Origin: an uncultured Dorea sp.
GTDB taxonomy: Bacteria > Bacillota > Clostridia > Lachnospirales > Lachnospiraceae
DNA: 64,000 bases
Direction: 5' to 3'
Assembly (NCBI GenBank): GCA_947652615.1
Contig: CANTDX010000011.1
Coordinates: 23,569 to 87,568, forward strand
Made by a program: the position numbers and the translations under genes. This document shows positions 51,043 to 60,391 of the stretch, piece by piece. A model generated the notes under the pieces. That model worked only from the letters and a program-made list of their open reading frames with translations, was not told the origin of the DNA and ran no database searches. Positions within the stretch are counted from its first letter, which is position 1. Each line of letters opens with the position of its first letter.

Positions 51043-51711
51043 ATGAATTATTTATTTGTCATGGCTCATCCTGATGATGAGACAGATGTAGGTGGTACGA
51101 TTTTCAAGTTAGTGCAAGAAGGGCATAGAGTTGCTGTTGCGATAATGGTTGGAAAAGTGGAAGCGAGAAAGAATCTTTCAGAAACGCTTCCAGAAGAAGA
51201 AGCAAAATCTATGGATATTCTTGGTGTTCAGAAAGTTTATCATGCTGATTTTCCAAATATTAAGATGAACACTATACCATATTTAGATCTTGTTCAATTT
51301 ATAAAGTCATGTATTGAGGATTGGAAAGTAGAGGCAATTATCACGCATCATACAGCTGATGTAAATATAGATCATGTATTAACCAGTAAAGCTACAATAA
51401 CAGCCTGTAAATTATTTCGACGTTTGCGATTTTTTCCGAAGTTGCGATTAGTTTTGATGAGTGAAACTTCTGGGGCAACTGAATGGTCGTTAGACAGCTC
51501 TAAAAATCGTTTTATGCCAAATTATTTTGTGGAAATAGGCAGAGAAGGATTGGAGAAAAAAATTTGTGCTCATGAAGAATATAAAGGCGTAATAAGAGAA
51601 TACCCGCATCCCCAGAGTTATGAGGTATACATCGGGTTAGCAGCTTATAGAGGTGCACAGGCAGGTGTTAGATATGCTGAAGCTTTTGAATGTGTATTTA
51701 GGAGCGAATAA
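51043..51711 (+). CDS. PIG-L family deacetylase (copy 2)
   Basis: A 222-residue paralogue of the preceding gene, with AHPDDETDVGGTIFKL and ITHHTADVNIDHVLTSKA at matching positions; the overall layout, including the FPNIKMNT and EWSLDS(S/A) stretches and the shared YAEAFECVFRS ending, shows they arose by tandem duplication. Divergence is considerable, suggesting distinct substrates. Ribosome site AGGAG is inside the end of copy 1. Cytoplasmic. Confidence 0.9.
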   Translation: MNYLFVMAHPDDETDVGGTIFKLVQEGHRVAVAIMVGKVEARKNLSETLPEEEAKSMDILGVQKVYHADFPNIKMNTIPYLDLVQFIKSCIEDWKVEAIITHHTADVNIDHVLTSKATITACKLFRRLRFFPKLRLVLMSETSGATEWSLDSSKNRFMPNYFVEIGREGLEKKICAHEEYKGVIREYPHPQSYEVYIGLAAYRGAQAGVRYAEAFECVFRSE

Positions 51712-51715
51712 GTAG

Positions 51716-52360
51716 ATGATTAGTAAAATCATAAAAAGGTCATTTGATTTTGTATTTGCCATTATTATTAGTATAATTGCTATTCCGGTTATTTTTGTTG
51801 CTATGGTAATCATAAAGATAGCGTCACCAGAAGATCCTGTACTATTTAAGCAGACCAGAATAGGGTATAAGTGTAAACCATTTACGATTTATAAATTACG
51901 TACGATGACAAATGAGAAAGATAGTAATGGGAATCTTCTTTCAGACGAACAAAGATTGAAAAAATGGGGTAAGGTGATTCGAAAAGTCAGTGTTGATGAG
52001 CTTTCTCAGATACTAAATATATTTACTGGACAGATGTCATGGATAGGACCGCGTCCTCTTCTTCCACGAGAAATGTTGGTTATGACAGAGGATGAGCAAC
52101 GAGAGAGACAGTCTGTTATCCCAGGTATTACCGGATGGGAAGCCGTAAATGAGAATAAATCAGATAGTCGTCGAGAAATGGCAGAGTTTGATTTATATTA
52201 TGTTAGAAACTGGTCAATTAGATTAGATATAAAGATATTCTTTTTGACAGTGAAGAAAATACTTGGCGCAGATAGATCAGATGATGCACATCGAGCACCA
52301 AAGCTTGACGATAAAGAATTCAGAACAGTTAAAATTGTAGAGGAGAATCAGGATGAATAA
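51716..52360 (+). CDS. Initiating sugar phosphotransferase (bacterial sugar transferase family)
   Basis: A 214-residue monotopic phosphoglycosyltransferase of the PglC/WcaJ-C-terminal type. It starts with a basic segment and one hydrophobic re-entrant helix (IIISIIAIPVIFVAMVII), then FKQTRIGYKCKPFTIYKLRTM, KVSVDELSQILNI and WIGPRPLLPRE, followed by RQSVIPGITGWEAVNE. It transfers a sugar-1-phosphate to undecaprenyl phosphate to begin the repeat unit. Position before the glycosyltransferases fits. It overlaps the next gene by 8 bases. Confidence 0.94.
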   Translation: MISKIIKRSFDFVFAIIISIIAIPVIFVAMVIIKIASPEDPVLFKQTRIGYKCKPFTIYKLRTMTNEKDSNGNLLSDEQRLKKWGKVIRKVSVDELSQILNIFTGQMSWIGPRPLLPREMLVMTEDEQRERQSVIPGITGWEAVNENKSDSRREMAEFDLYYVRNWSIRLDIKIFFLTVKKILGADRSDDAHRAPKLDDKEFRTVKIVEENQDE

Positions 52361-53483
52361 TCGATTCAACAATCATTTAGTTATTATTTTTGCATTGGAA
52401 CATTATAATCCTTTAGGACTAATTCGAAGTCTTGGTGAAAATGGAATTGATCCAATTTATATTTCTATAAAGCGTCGCGGTCCGGTGGCATGCATGAGTA
52501 AATATATCTCTGTTTGTCATTTTGTAAATTCAGTAGAAGAAGGCTATGAGCTGCTCATTTCAACATATGGTAATGAAGAGTTTAAACCATATATTCTTTT
52601 TTCAGATGATAAATCGGTAGGATATTTTGATCTTCATTATGACGAAATTAAGGACAAATTTATTTTTTATAATGCAGGAGTAAATGGACGAATCAATGAG
52701 TTTATGAATAAGGAACAAATTCTTCAACTTGCTAAAAAGAATGGATTTAACGTCCTTGAGACGCATGTTGTAAATGTGGGTGAAATTCCAGAGAACTTGG
52801 TATATCCGATAATTACAAAGGATATAAACCCTAACTCAGGCAATTGGAAATCAGATGTGTACATATGTGAGAATGAAGAAGAATTACAAGAAGCTTTTAA
52901 TAAAATATCTAGCCCTGTTGTACAGATTCAACGATTTGTGGATAAGAAGAACGAATATGCCATTGAAGGTTTTTCTGTAGATCATGGGCATCAGATGTTT
53001 ATTGGTACGACACTCTTATGGAAATATCTTATTAAAGGGTACTATAGCCCATACCATAATGTAACGATGATGAAGGATGTTGAGATACGTAAAAAGATAC
53101 AAGCTATGATAGAAGAAATCGGTTTTGAAGGAATTTTTGAAGTAGAGTTTCTTATTGATAAGGAGGATACTTATTATTTCCTTGAAACAAACTTTCGGGC
53201 ATCTGCATGGAATTATTCATCTACAGTTGCAGGAATGCCACTATCTTTTCTTTGGGTTAAGTCTATGGATGCTGGAAGAATTGATCCAACGGATGAGAAA
53301 GAATTCAAAGATTTTACGGATATGTCAGAAGTTATCGATTATGGAAAACGTGTAGAAGGTGGGATGATTAGCTTTGCTGAATGGTTAAAAGATTTTAAAG
53401 AAGCAAAAGGAACCTATTATTATAATAAAGATGATATTGCTCCATTTGAAGTACTCTATCAACATTGGGATGAATATAAATAG
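52353..53483 (+). CDS. ATP-grasp carboxylate-amine ligase-like protein
   Basis: A 376-residue ATP-grasp enzyme. N-terminal pre-ATP fold (HLVIIFALEHYNPLGLIRSL), central lysine/ATP-binding strands (YPIITKDINPNSGNWKSDVY; VVQIQRFVDKKNEYAIEGFS) and metal-binding end FEVEFLIDKEDTYYFLETNFR with the Glu/Asn pair. ATP-grasp enzymes form amide or peptide bonds from a carboxylate and an amine. Between the initiating transferase and an aminotransferase-fold protein, and after two deacetylases, it may link an amino acid to a free amine of the repeat unit. Substrates are unknown. Confidence 0.85.
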   Translation: MNNRFNNHLVIIFALEHYNPLGLIRSLGENGIDPIYISIKRRGPVACMSKYISVCHFVNSVEEGYELLISTYGNEEFKPYILFSDDKSVGYFDLHYDEIKDKFIFYNAGVNGRINEFMNKEQILQLAKKNGFNVLETHVVNVGEIPENLVYPIITKDINPNSGNWKSDVYICENEEELQEAFNKISSPVVQIQRFVDKKNEYAIEGFSVDHGHQMFIGTTLLWKYLIKGYYSPYHNVTMMKDVEIRKKIQAMIEEIGFEGIFEVEFLIDKEDTYYFLETNFRASAWNYSSTVAGMPLSFLWVKSMDAGRIDPTDEKEFKDFTDMSEVIDYGKRVEGGMISFAEWLKDFKEAKGTYYYNKDDIAPFEVLYQHWDEYK

Positions 53484-53509
53484 TGGATATGTAATATAAA
53501 GCAGGTGAA

Positions 53510-54496
53510 ATGATATTTATGGAAATAGGTAGTTTTATTGAGCTTCAATTTCCAAATGGAAAAGAATTTTATAAAGGAAACAAAAATATTATACGTCTTA
53601 ATAGTGGAAGAGCAGCCATTTGGCATGCCTTCCGAATAACTGGTTGTGAAAGAATCTGGATTCCTTATTATCAATGTGATTCTGTAAGAAATTTTTTATT
53701 AAAAAAAGACGTGAAAATAAAATTCTATTATATTAGCGATGATTTTATGCCAATTAATCTGTTTCCGGAAGAAGATGAAGCTATATTATTGGTTAACTAT
53801 TATGGCGTAATGTCTTCAACGCGGATGAAAGAACTTAGTAGAAAATATGATCATGTAATCATTGATAATTCGCAAGCATTTTTCTGTAAGCCTCTTAGGA
53901 AAAGTTTAAGTGTATATTCAGCAAGAAAGTTCATAGGTGCTCCAGATGGGGCATATGTAATTGGAGAGGATGCGGAGCAGTACGCAGGAGACTATGAGCA
54001 ATGTTTTTCTTCTGATACGGCAAACTTTCTTCTGCAAAGGATTGAATATGGTTGTGAAGGTAAGACATATGAGTCGAGAATGGTAAATGAACATAGAATT
54101 GACAGAGAAGATATAAAATTAATGTCAAAATTGACAAGAACAATCTTAGATGGTACAGATTATGAATTTATAAGAAAAAAAAGACGTGAAAATTTTGCTT
54201 TTGCTCAAAAAATCTTTGGCGATATCAATAAACTGAACCCAGTGAAATATTATGCAGATGATTGTGTACCGATGGTTTATCCGCTGCTGATTGAGGATGA
54301 TAGTCTCTTAGATAAATTACTGAAAAGTAAGCATTTCCAAGGCCATTGGTGGAGTTATTTACTTGGGGAGATTCCGGAAGATACAATAGAATATTGGATT
54401 TCCAGATATGTAATCCCGATCACAATAGATCAAAGGTATGGGAAAACAGAACTTGAGTATATAAGAAAAATAATTATATCGAATACGGAAATATGA
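53510..54496 (+). CDS. Aminotransferase-fold (DegT/DnrJ-like) protein
   Basis: A 328-residue PLP-dependent fold-type-I protein. Family traces: LNSGRAAIWHAF near residue 27, LLVNYYGVMSS, IIDNSQAFF (aspartate binding the cofactor ring) and the putative Schiff-base lysine in YSARKFIGAPDGAYV near residue 142. It is shorter than typical DegT enzymes (~370-400 residues) and divergent, so catalytic class is uncertain. A sugar or amino-acid aminotransferase for the polysaccharide is the best guess. An ATG three codons in (53519) is an alternative start. Confidence 0.78.
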   Translation: MIFMEIGSFIELQFPNGKEFYKGNKNIIRLNSGRAAIWHAFRITGCERIWIPYYQCDSVRNFLLKKDVKIKFYYISDDFMPINLFPEEDEAILLVNYYGVMSSTRMKELSRKYDHVIIDNSQAFFCKPLRKSLSVYSARKFIGAPDGAYVIGEDAEQYAGDYEQCFSSDTANFLLQRIEYGCEGKTYESRMVNEHRIDREDIKLMSKLTRTILDGTDYEFIRKKRRENFAFAQKIFGDINKLNPVKYYADDCVPMVYPLLIEDDSLLDKLLKSKHFQGHWWSYLLGEIPEDTIEYWISRYVIPITIDQRYGKTELEYIRKIIISNTEI

Positions 54497-54506
54497 GGAC
54501 TCTGTG

Positions 54507-55613
54507 ATGGATAAAATAATGCTGATATCTCCTAAAGATAATAATTTCTATAATTTTAGAAGTGAACTTATTTTAGAACTTTGTAATATAGGATATGAAG
54601 TGATTTTGGTTTGTCCGTATGGAAAGAAAATGGATTTCTTTATTGAAAAAGGATGTAGATTTATTAATATTCCGGTGGATCGAAGAGGAACTAATATTTC
54701 CAATGATTTTAAACTGATATTAGCCTATAGAAAATTATTGAAGCAGGAAAAGCCAGACTGTGTCTTAACATATACATCGAAACCTTCAATATATGCAGGA
54801 TTTGTCTGTGGAATGATGAAAATACCATATATAGTGAATAATGCCGGTCTCATGGAAACACAGGGAATATTTGATAAATTAATGAAATTATTGTATTGGC
54901 TTGGATGGAGAAAAGCTGCATGTATAATGTATCAAAATTCTGTTGAGCGCGATGAGATTAATAAATTGTTGAAGAATAAAGTTCATTATAGAGATATTCC
55001 AGGTTCAGGTGTAAATTTAAATGAATTTGTTTTTAAAGAATATCCTTTAAATGATGATATTGTTACATTTAATTATGTTGCGCGAATTGTAGAGCTAAAA
55101 GGGATTAATGAATTTTTAAAAGGAGTACAAATTATCAAGAAAAAATATCCTAATACAAGATTCGTAATTTATGGAGATTATGATGATGATTCATATAGAG
55201 GAAGGATTGAACAACTTGAAAAGAAGGGGGTGATTGAATACGGAGGGATTCAATTGGATATGAAACCCTTTATACAGACTGCACATGCCGTTATTCATCC
55301 GAGTCATTATGAAGGGATGACAAATGTAGTTTTGGAACACAGCGCTATGGGACGAGTATGTATCGGATCTGATATTCCCGGAGTGAGAGAAGGAATCGAG
55401 GACGGGAAGACAGGATATTTGTTTGAGGTAAGAAATGTTAAATCCATGATAAAAGCAATGAATAAGTTTTTAGAGTTGAGTCATGAAGAAAAGGTGGCTA
55501 TGGGTCGGGCGGCAAGATTAAAGATGGAACGTGAGTTTGATCGAAATATCGTGACAGAAATTTATCTTGAAGAGATACAAAAGGTTTGGAGATACAAAAA
55601 TGAGTGTTGTTGA
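54507..55613 (+). CDS. Glycosyltransferase family 4 protein
   Basis: About 368 residues of the GT-B fold. It opens IMLISPKDNNFYNFRSELIL, includes LTYTSKPSIYAGFVCGMMKI, ARIVELKGINEFLKGVQIIK at the linker to the nucleotide-binding domain, and the GT4 E-x7-E region HPSHYEGMTNVVLEHSAMGR with SDIPGVREGIEDGKTGYLF. Similar to CapM/PglA-like retaining transferases that use UDP-sugars. The ATG at 54507 is at proper distance from GAGGA, so it is used instead of the GTG one codon earlier. Confidence 0.93.
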   Translation: MDKIMLISPKDNNFYNFRSELILELCNIGYEVILVCPYGKKMDFFIEKGCRFINIPVDRRGTNISNDFKLILAYRKLLKQEKPDCVLTYTSKPSIYAGFVCGMMKIPYIVNNAGLMETQGIFDKLMKLLYWLGWRKAACIMYQNSVERDEINKLLKNKVHYRDIPGSGVNLNEFVFKEYPLNDDIVTFNYVARIVELKGINEFLKGVQIIKKKYPNTRFVIYGDYDDDSYRGRIEQLEKKGVIEYGGIQLDMKPFIQTAHAVIHPSHYEGMTNVVLEHSAMGRVCIGSDIPGVREGIEDGKTGYLFEVRNVKSMIKAMNKFLELSHEEKVAMGRAARLKMEREFDRNIVTEIYLEEIQKVWRYKNECC

Positions 55614-56190
55614 GCATAGAATAAATATGTGGAATGTTGCACGACCAATATTAAAAATAATGCAAATTATAGTAAATATGTTACCTGTTTCTTTTTGTAG
55701 AATGAGATTAGATAAAAAGAGGTTTAAAACAGGATTCTTATCTATGGCATGGAGATATGTTTTGTTAAAAAGATTAGGGATGACACATTTGGCGGAGGGA
55801 TATGTGATTGTTCAGTCAAACGTTGTGATTTTTACACCTGAAAAGCTTACTATTGGAGAACGAGTTACGATTAATGAAAACTCTTATTTGGAGTGTAAGG
55901 GAGGGGTAATAATTGGAAATGATGTTATGGTGGGGCATAATGTGTCGATTTTGTCAAATACACATAATTTTAATGAGATTGGCGTGCCTATGAACCTTCA
56001 AGGGGAGACAAGTAAAAGCGTTATTATCGGGAATAATGTTTGGATAGGAGCTAAGGCAACGATATTACTGGGAACCACCATTGGAGATAATGCCGTTATT
56101 GGTGCAAACAGCCTAGTGAACAAAGATGTACCAGAAGGAGCAATTGTAGGAGGTGTTCCGGCAAAAGTTATTCGAATGAGAGAGGGATAA
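55600..56190 (+). CDS. Hexapeptide-repeat acyltransferase (WcaF/maltose-O-acetyltransferase-like)
   Basis: About 196 residues forming a left-handed beta helix: repeats such as VIFTPEKLTIGERVTINENS and IIGNDVMVGHNVSILSN, then the loop HNFNEIG and GNNVWIGAKATILLGTTIGD, ending VGGVPAKVIRMREG. The catalytic histidine is expected in SNTHNF. O-acetylation of a sugar in the repeat unit is likely. An ATG at 55567 lies inside the previous gene; the one at 55600 follows TTGGAGA and is preferred, giving a 14-base overlap. Confidence 0.92.
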   Translation: MSVVEHRINMWNVARPILKIMQIIVNMLPVSFCRMRLDKKRFKTGFLSMAWRYVLLKRLGMTHLAEGYVIVQSNVVIFTPEKLTIGERVTINENSYLECKGGVIIGNDVMVGHNVSILSNTHNFNEIGVPMNLQGETSKSVIIGNNVWIGAKATILLGTTIGDNAVIGANSLVNKDVPEGAIVGGVPAKVIRMREG

Positions 56191-56194
56191 TGAA

Positions 56195-57337
56195 ATGAAG
56201 GTGTTTTTGGCATCTGAGTTTAGATGTACGGTTTACAAAGATGAGTATTACTTAGCTGCTAGAGCATATGTGATATATGTGCGCTATGCAGATGCATTTG
56301 GCGATATAGTTTTATGTTCGAGATTTGAAAAGGTTGATGAAAAGCCTTTTGATTGTATAAAAGCTGATTTTATTAAGGAGATTGTTGATTGTGATAGTTT
56401 AACAAAATCAATGCAGGGAAGATATAAAAATCAAATATTTCATGCAATGAAGAAATGTGATTTTGTAGTGGGAAGATTTCCTTCTATAATTGCGTTCAGA
56501 GCATATGATTGTGCGAAAAAATTGGGGAAAATATTTGTGGCGGAATTGATGTGTGACGGATGGGACTCTTATTGGAATCATAGTACGGCAGGAAAAATTA
56601 TTGCTCCATATATGACGAATAAAATGAAGAGATGTACATGGAATGCAGATTTTGCGATTTATGTTACGGAGAGATATCTGCAAAAAAAATATCCTTGTAA
56701 GAATCCAAGTATTAATGCTTCAAATGTTGTAATAAAGGAATGTAATCAAGGGATATTGATAAATAGACTTAAGAAAATAGAGGAAATGGATGTACATAAT
56801 ATAAGTATGATGACATCTGCAAGTATTGATCAGTATTCAAAAGGACAGGAATATGTCGTAAAAGCTATAAAGATATTGAAGGATCGGGGAATAAATGTTA
56901 CATATTATTTGGCAGGTGAAGGTGATCAAAATTATCTTTTAAATTTTGCAAGGAAAGCTAATATTACGGCAAATCTTATATTTATGGGCAGATTACCTTT
57001 AAAAGATATCTTTAAGAAACTGGATGAAATTGACATTTATATTCAACCTAGTTTACAAGAGGGATTGCCGCGTGCCGTAATAGAGGCTTTAAGCAGAGCT
57101 TGTCCGGTGTTGGGAGCGCGGACAGCCGGAATCCCTGAATTGATGGATAGTGAATGTGTATTTGAAAGAGCGTCAGCAAAATCTATAGCGGATACAGTTG
57201 AAATAATTCTAAAAAATGGATTGAAAGAGTATGCTAAAAGAAATTTCGAGCATAGCAAGTTATATAATGATGAGACTTTAAATGAACGAAGAAATAGTTA
57301 TTATGAAGAAATAAGAAGAAAAGTTTTAGATATATAG
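56195..57337 (+). CDS. Glycosyltransferase family 4 protein
   Basis: A 380-residue GT-B glycosyltransferase. The C-terminal domain is clear: SKGQEYVVKAIKILKDRGIN, YYLAGEGDQNYLLNFARKAN, FMGRLPLKDIFKKLDEIDIY and the E-x7-E region SLQEGLPRAVIEALSRACPV with AGIPELMDSECVFE. The N-terminal acceptor domain is divergent. It adds one sugar of the repeat unit; donor and acceptor unknown. AGAGGG ribosome site. Confidence 0.92.
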   Translation: MKVFLASEFRCTVYKDEYYLAARAYVIYVRYADAFGDIVLCSRFEKVDEKPFDCIKADFIKEIVDCDSLTKSMQGRYKNQIFHAMKKCDFVVGRFPSIIAFRAYDCAKKLGKIFVAELMCDGWDSYWNHSTAGKIIAPYMTNKMKRCTWNADFAIYVTERYLQKKYPCKNPSINASNVVIKECNQGILINRLKKIEEMDVHNISMMTSASIDQYSKGQEYVVKAIKILKDRGINVTYYLAGEGDQNYLLNFARKANITANLIFMGRLPLKDIFKKLDEIDIYIQPSLQEGLPRAVIEALSRACPVLGARTAGIPELMDSECVFERASAKSIADTVEIILKNGLKEYAKRNFEHSKLYNDETLNERRNSYYEEIRRKVLDI

Positions 57338-57350
57338 TTAAGGAAAATAT

Positions 57351-58430
57351 ATGAGTAAATTTGCTTTTTTTTGCGACAGTTTGGCGCGAGGAGGCGCTGA
57401 AAGAGTCACAATAGCCCTTTCACGGTTTATATGTGATCAGGGAGAGGAATGTGTTGTAGTTACTGGCAGAAAACTAGCTCAGGAATATTCTGTGGGCAAA
57501 CATATTAAAAGGATTAATTTGTCTGATGGAAATATTCCCAGATATAGATTTATACCTAAATTGCGAAAAGTTTTTATCCATGAAGATATTGAAACAGTCA
57601 TTGCTATGGGAGCAGCAGATAGTTTGGCTGTAATTATTGCCTGTATAGGTTTAAAAACAAAAGTTATAGTGTCTGAAAGAAATGATCCGAATCAGGTTAG
57701 GGGAAAAAGGTTTATAAAAATAATTTCTCAGTTTATGATGCGATTTGCAGATGGATTTGTATTTCAAACAAAGGATGCAAAGGAATATTATAAGAAAATT
57801 ACCGGGGGACGTGGTGTTGTCATACCTAACCCTATATTAGCCGATAATTTGGAATCATATTCTATGTGCTCACAGACAGATGGAAATATTGTAGCAGTTG
57901 GAAGGTTGACAGAACAAAAAAATCATAAATTGCTAATTAGAGCTTTTTATCTTATTTCTTCCAAATATCCTGCGTGTAATATGTATATATATGGAGAAGG
58001 AGCACTTCGGAAAGAATTAGAACAGTATATAAGATCACTTCACCTAGAGAATAGAGTATATTTGCCAGGAAATCAGAAGAATATTTTTGATAAAATATCT
58101 ATGGCATCTGTTTTTGTAATGAGTTCTGATTATGAAGGTATGCCAAATGCTCTTATAGAAGCTATGGCACTTGGATTAATATGTATCTCTACAGATTGCC
58201 CGATAGGGGGGCCGAGGGAATTGATTACAAATGGTAAAAATGGATTTTTGGTAGAGGTAGGTAATGAAGTAGAAATAGCAAATATGATTGACTTTGTATT
58301 GTCAAATCTTGATAAGATGGATGAATTACGAAAACAAGCAACTATTATTAAGAAATCTTTAAATATTAATATAATTGGTAAAAAATGGTTAGATTATATT
58401 CAAGATGTTTCTCAAAGAAAATCCAAATGA
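57351..58430 (+). CDS. Glycosyltransferase family 4 protein
   Basis: A 359-residue GT-B glycosyltransferase starting FAFFCDSLARGGAERVTIAL, the glycine-rich acceptor loop of GT4. Other marks: VSERNDPNQVRGKR, VGRLTEQKNHKLLIRAFYLI, IYGEGALRKELEQYIRSL and SSDYEGMPNALIEAMALGLI with the family's two glutamates, then GGPRELITNGKNGFLV. Transfers one sugar (often galactose or N-acetylgalactosamine in relatives). TAAGGAAA precedes the start. Confidence 0.94.
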   Translation: MSKFAFFCDSLARGGAERVTIALSRFICDQGEECVVVTGRKLAQEYSVGKHIKRINLSDGNIPRYRFIPKLRKVFIHEDIETVIAMGAADSLAVIIACIGLKTKVIVSERNDPNQVRGKRFIKIISQFMMRFADGFVFQTKDAKEYYKKITGGRGVVIPNPILADNLESYSMCSQTDGNIVAVGRLTEQKNHKLLIRAFYLISSKYPACNMYIYGEGALRKELEQYIRSLHLENRVYLPGNQKNIFDKISMASVFVMSSDYEGMPNALIEAMALGLICISTDCPIGGPRELITNGKNGFLVEVGNEVEIANMIDFVLSNLDKMDELRKQATIIKKSLNINIIGKKWLDYIQDVSQRKSK

Positions 58431-58469
58431 TATAAGAAGAGAGTATGTGAGTAATGAAAGGTGAGTAAT

Positions 58470-59039
58470 ATGATAAAAACAAAAGCTGAACTCAAGGATT
58501 ACTTGAAATGTGAAAGATTGAGATACCTGGGGAGTATGAGTAATATTGTATATTTTGTCAGATACCTGGGGCATTTTGAAGATGCAATTTTATGGCATTA
58601 TCAAAGAAATCTGAGATATACAGAATATTATAAGAATACAGGTAGAAATATTATGTATACTTTTTACAGGGTAAAGTTAAATTATTTAATGTTGAAAACT
58701 CAAATACATATTTCTCCCAATACTTGTGATAAAGGTTTAAAGATTATGCACGTAGGTCCAATTATAATTAATGGCAGAGTTAGAATTGGAAAAAATGCAA
58801 CCATCCATGTTATGACATCTTTTGTGGCAGGAGGAAATAATAATGATACTCCTGTTATTGGAGATAATGTAGTAATAGGCATAGGATCACATGTGGTGGG
58901 AGGAGTGTTCTTGCCAGATGGTATAGCAGTAGGGGCAGGAGCAGTTGTTGTATCAAGCTTTCATGAAGAGAATATTACCGTTGCAGGTGTACCTGCAATT
59001 AAAATATCAAATTCAGGGCGAGAGAAATGGGGAGAATAG
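58470..59039 (+). CDS. Hexapeptide-repeat acyltransferase (serine-acetyltransferase-like)
   Basis: About 189 residues. N-terminal helical part (AELKDYLKCERLRYLGSMSN) is followed by a left-handed beta helix: IIINGRVRIGKNATIHVMTS, VIGDNVVIGIGSHVVGGVFL and VGAGAVVVSSFHEENITVAG ending VPAIKIS. This layout matches serine O-acetyltransferase-like enzymes in polysaccharide loci, here most likely acetylating a sugar. A GTG at 58461 is possible, but the ATG at 58470 follows AAAGGTGAG. Confidence 0.92.
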   Translation: MIKTKAELKDYLKCERLRYLGSMSNIVYFVRYLGHFEDAILWHYQRNLRYTEYYKNTGRNIMYTFYRVKLNYLMLKTQIHISPNTCDKGLKIMHVGPIIINGRVRIGKNATIHVMTSFVAGGNNNDTPVIGDNVVIGIGSHVVGGVFLPDGIAVGAGAVVVSSFHEENITVAGVPAIKISNSGREKWGE

Positions 59040-59098
59040 ATAGTGTGTGTTTTATGCGACTGATAAAGAATTAGCTGATATAAAAGGGTATAAACAAG

Positions 59099-60391
59099 AT
59101 GAAGATTATAGAGATTAGTATTTTAATATTCATTTTAATACAGTTATTATATTCGATATTAAAAAAGGGAATTACAATCAATGTATATTGGGTTGCATAT
59201 TATGTCTTTTGTGCTTTTTTCGTGCTTCCTGAGTTAATTATTGCTATATATGGAGAATTAAATATTACATCTCATGGATATCAATACATAAGAAATGATA
59301 TGGCAGTTGATTTTATATATTTATTGTTTGTAATAGTCTTTTCTGATATATTGAGAAGGTGGGCTTTAAGAAAAGATATTATTTTCAGAGAAAAAGTGTT
59401 TAATGGCATCAATTCCATAGATATACCCAGACCTATAATTTTTCTTTGTATGGTTATCACGTTTTTTCCGACTTTTTTTGCAATTTTTGCGCCAATTCCA
59501 AGTTTATATTTTGAATCGTTTGCTGCGTTTAACAGAACAGATATTTATAATATTACCACAGAAGCTTTTGAATATCATAATGGAACAATGTTAATCGTAC
59601 TATCATTAAGCATGGTTGCAGTTGTTGCACTTTGGTTCGTTTTAAGTGATAGTAAAAGTTTGAAAAATCGGTTGATTGGAAAGAGTTACCTTTTATTTAT
59701 TACTGTACAAATATTATTATTTTCGTCAAAACGTACCTTGGGAGGACTTTTAATAATTGTATTAGTAATGATAGATATATTGAAAAAAGATAAAACACCC
59801 TGGTTTAGTATCATGGTGGGAGTAAGCTTCGTAATTGGTTATTTTGTGTTATACCAGTCAATTGTAAAAAAAACGGTTGGCGGCGGAGCGTCAGGATTTA
59901 TGGAAATGTATGTTATATATTTTTCCAGAGTTTTGGATATGAAACTTGTTATATATTCTCTGCTGCATCCTGATACGATCCGTATTTTAGATTATCCACT
60001 TCAATCATTCATATATGATTTTCTTTTTTATATACCACGAAATGTTTGGCCAGACAAACCTTATCCATATGGAGATTATTATATGGCAGCCTGGAATCAA
60101 CAGCTTTTGGAAAATGTAAGAAGCCGAAATACAGTAAGTTGGTTCAGCGAGGCTGTGGCCAATATGTCATGGGTTGGATTTCCGATGGGATTATGGATGT
60201 ATAAGAAAATGCTAGATTTGTTTTCAAATTATAAGAATGTTTTTGTGCGTTTCTTTTCAATATATGTGGCATTATATTTTATGATAACACACGTGGCAAG
60301 TAATTGGACAAATTTTATATTATTATTTATATTATATTTTCTGTTGGAAAATAAGTCTCGAAGTAAATGTCGAATAAGGAGTGTTACATGA
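59099..60391 (+). CDS. wzy: Wzy-like polysaccharide polymerase
   Basis: A 430-residue integral membrane protein with around ten or more hydrophobic segments (first helix ISILIFILIQLLYSILKK) and the large external loop typical of O-antigen polymerases near residues 275-350 (DYPLQSFIYDFLFYIPRNVW). It would join undecaprenyl-linked repeat units outside the membrane. Sequence similarity among polymerases is low, so the assignment rests on topology and position just before the flippase. The ribosome site is weak. It overlaps the next gene by four bases. Confidence 0.82.
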   Translation: MKIIEISILIFILIQLLYSILKKGITINVYWVAYYVFCAFFVLPELIIAIYGELNITSHGYQYIRNDMAVDFIYLLFVIVFSDILRRWALRKDIIFREKVFNGINSIDIPRPIIFLCMVITFFPTFFAIFAPIPSLYFESFAAFNRTDIYNITTEAFEYHNGTMLIVLSLSMVAVVALWFVLSDSKSLKNRLIGKSYLLFITVQILLFSSKRTLGGLLIIVLVMIDILKKDKTPWFSIMVGVSFVIGYFVLYQSIVKKTVGGGASGFMEMYVIYFSRVLDMKLVIYSLLHPDTIRILDYPLQSFIYDFLFYIPRNVWPDKPYPYGDYYMAAWNQQLLENVRSRNTVSWFSEAVANMSWVGFPMGLWMYKKMLDLFSNYKNVFVRFFSIYVALYFMITHVASNWTNFILLFILYFLLENKSRSKCRIRSVT

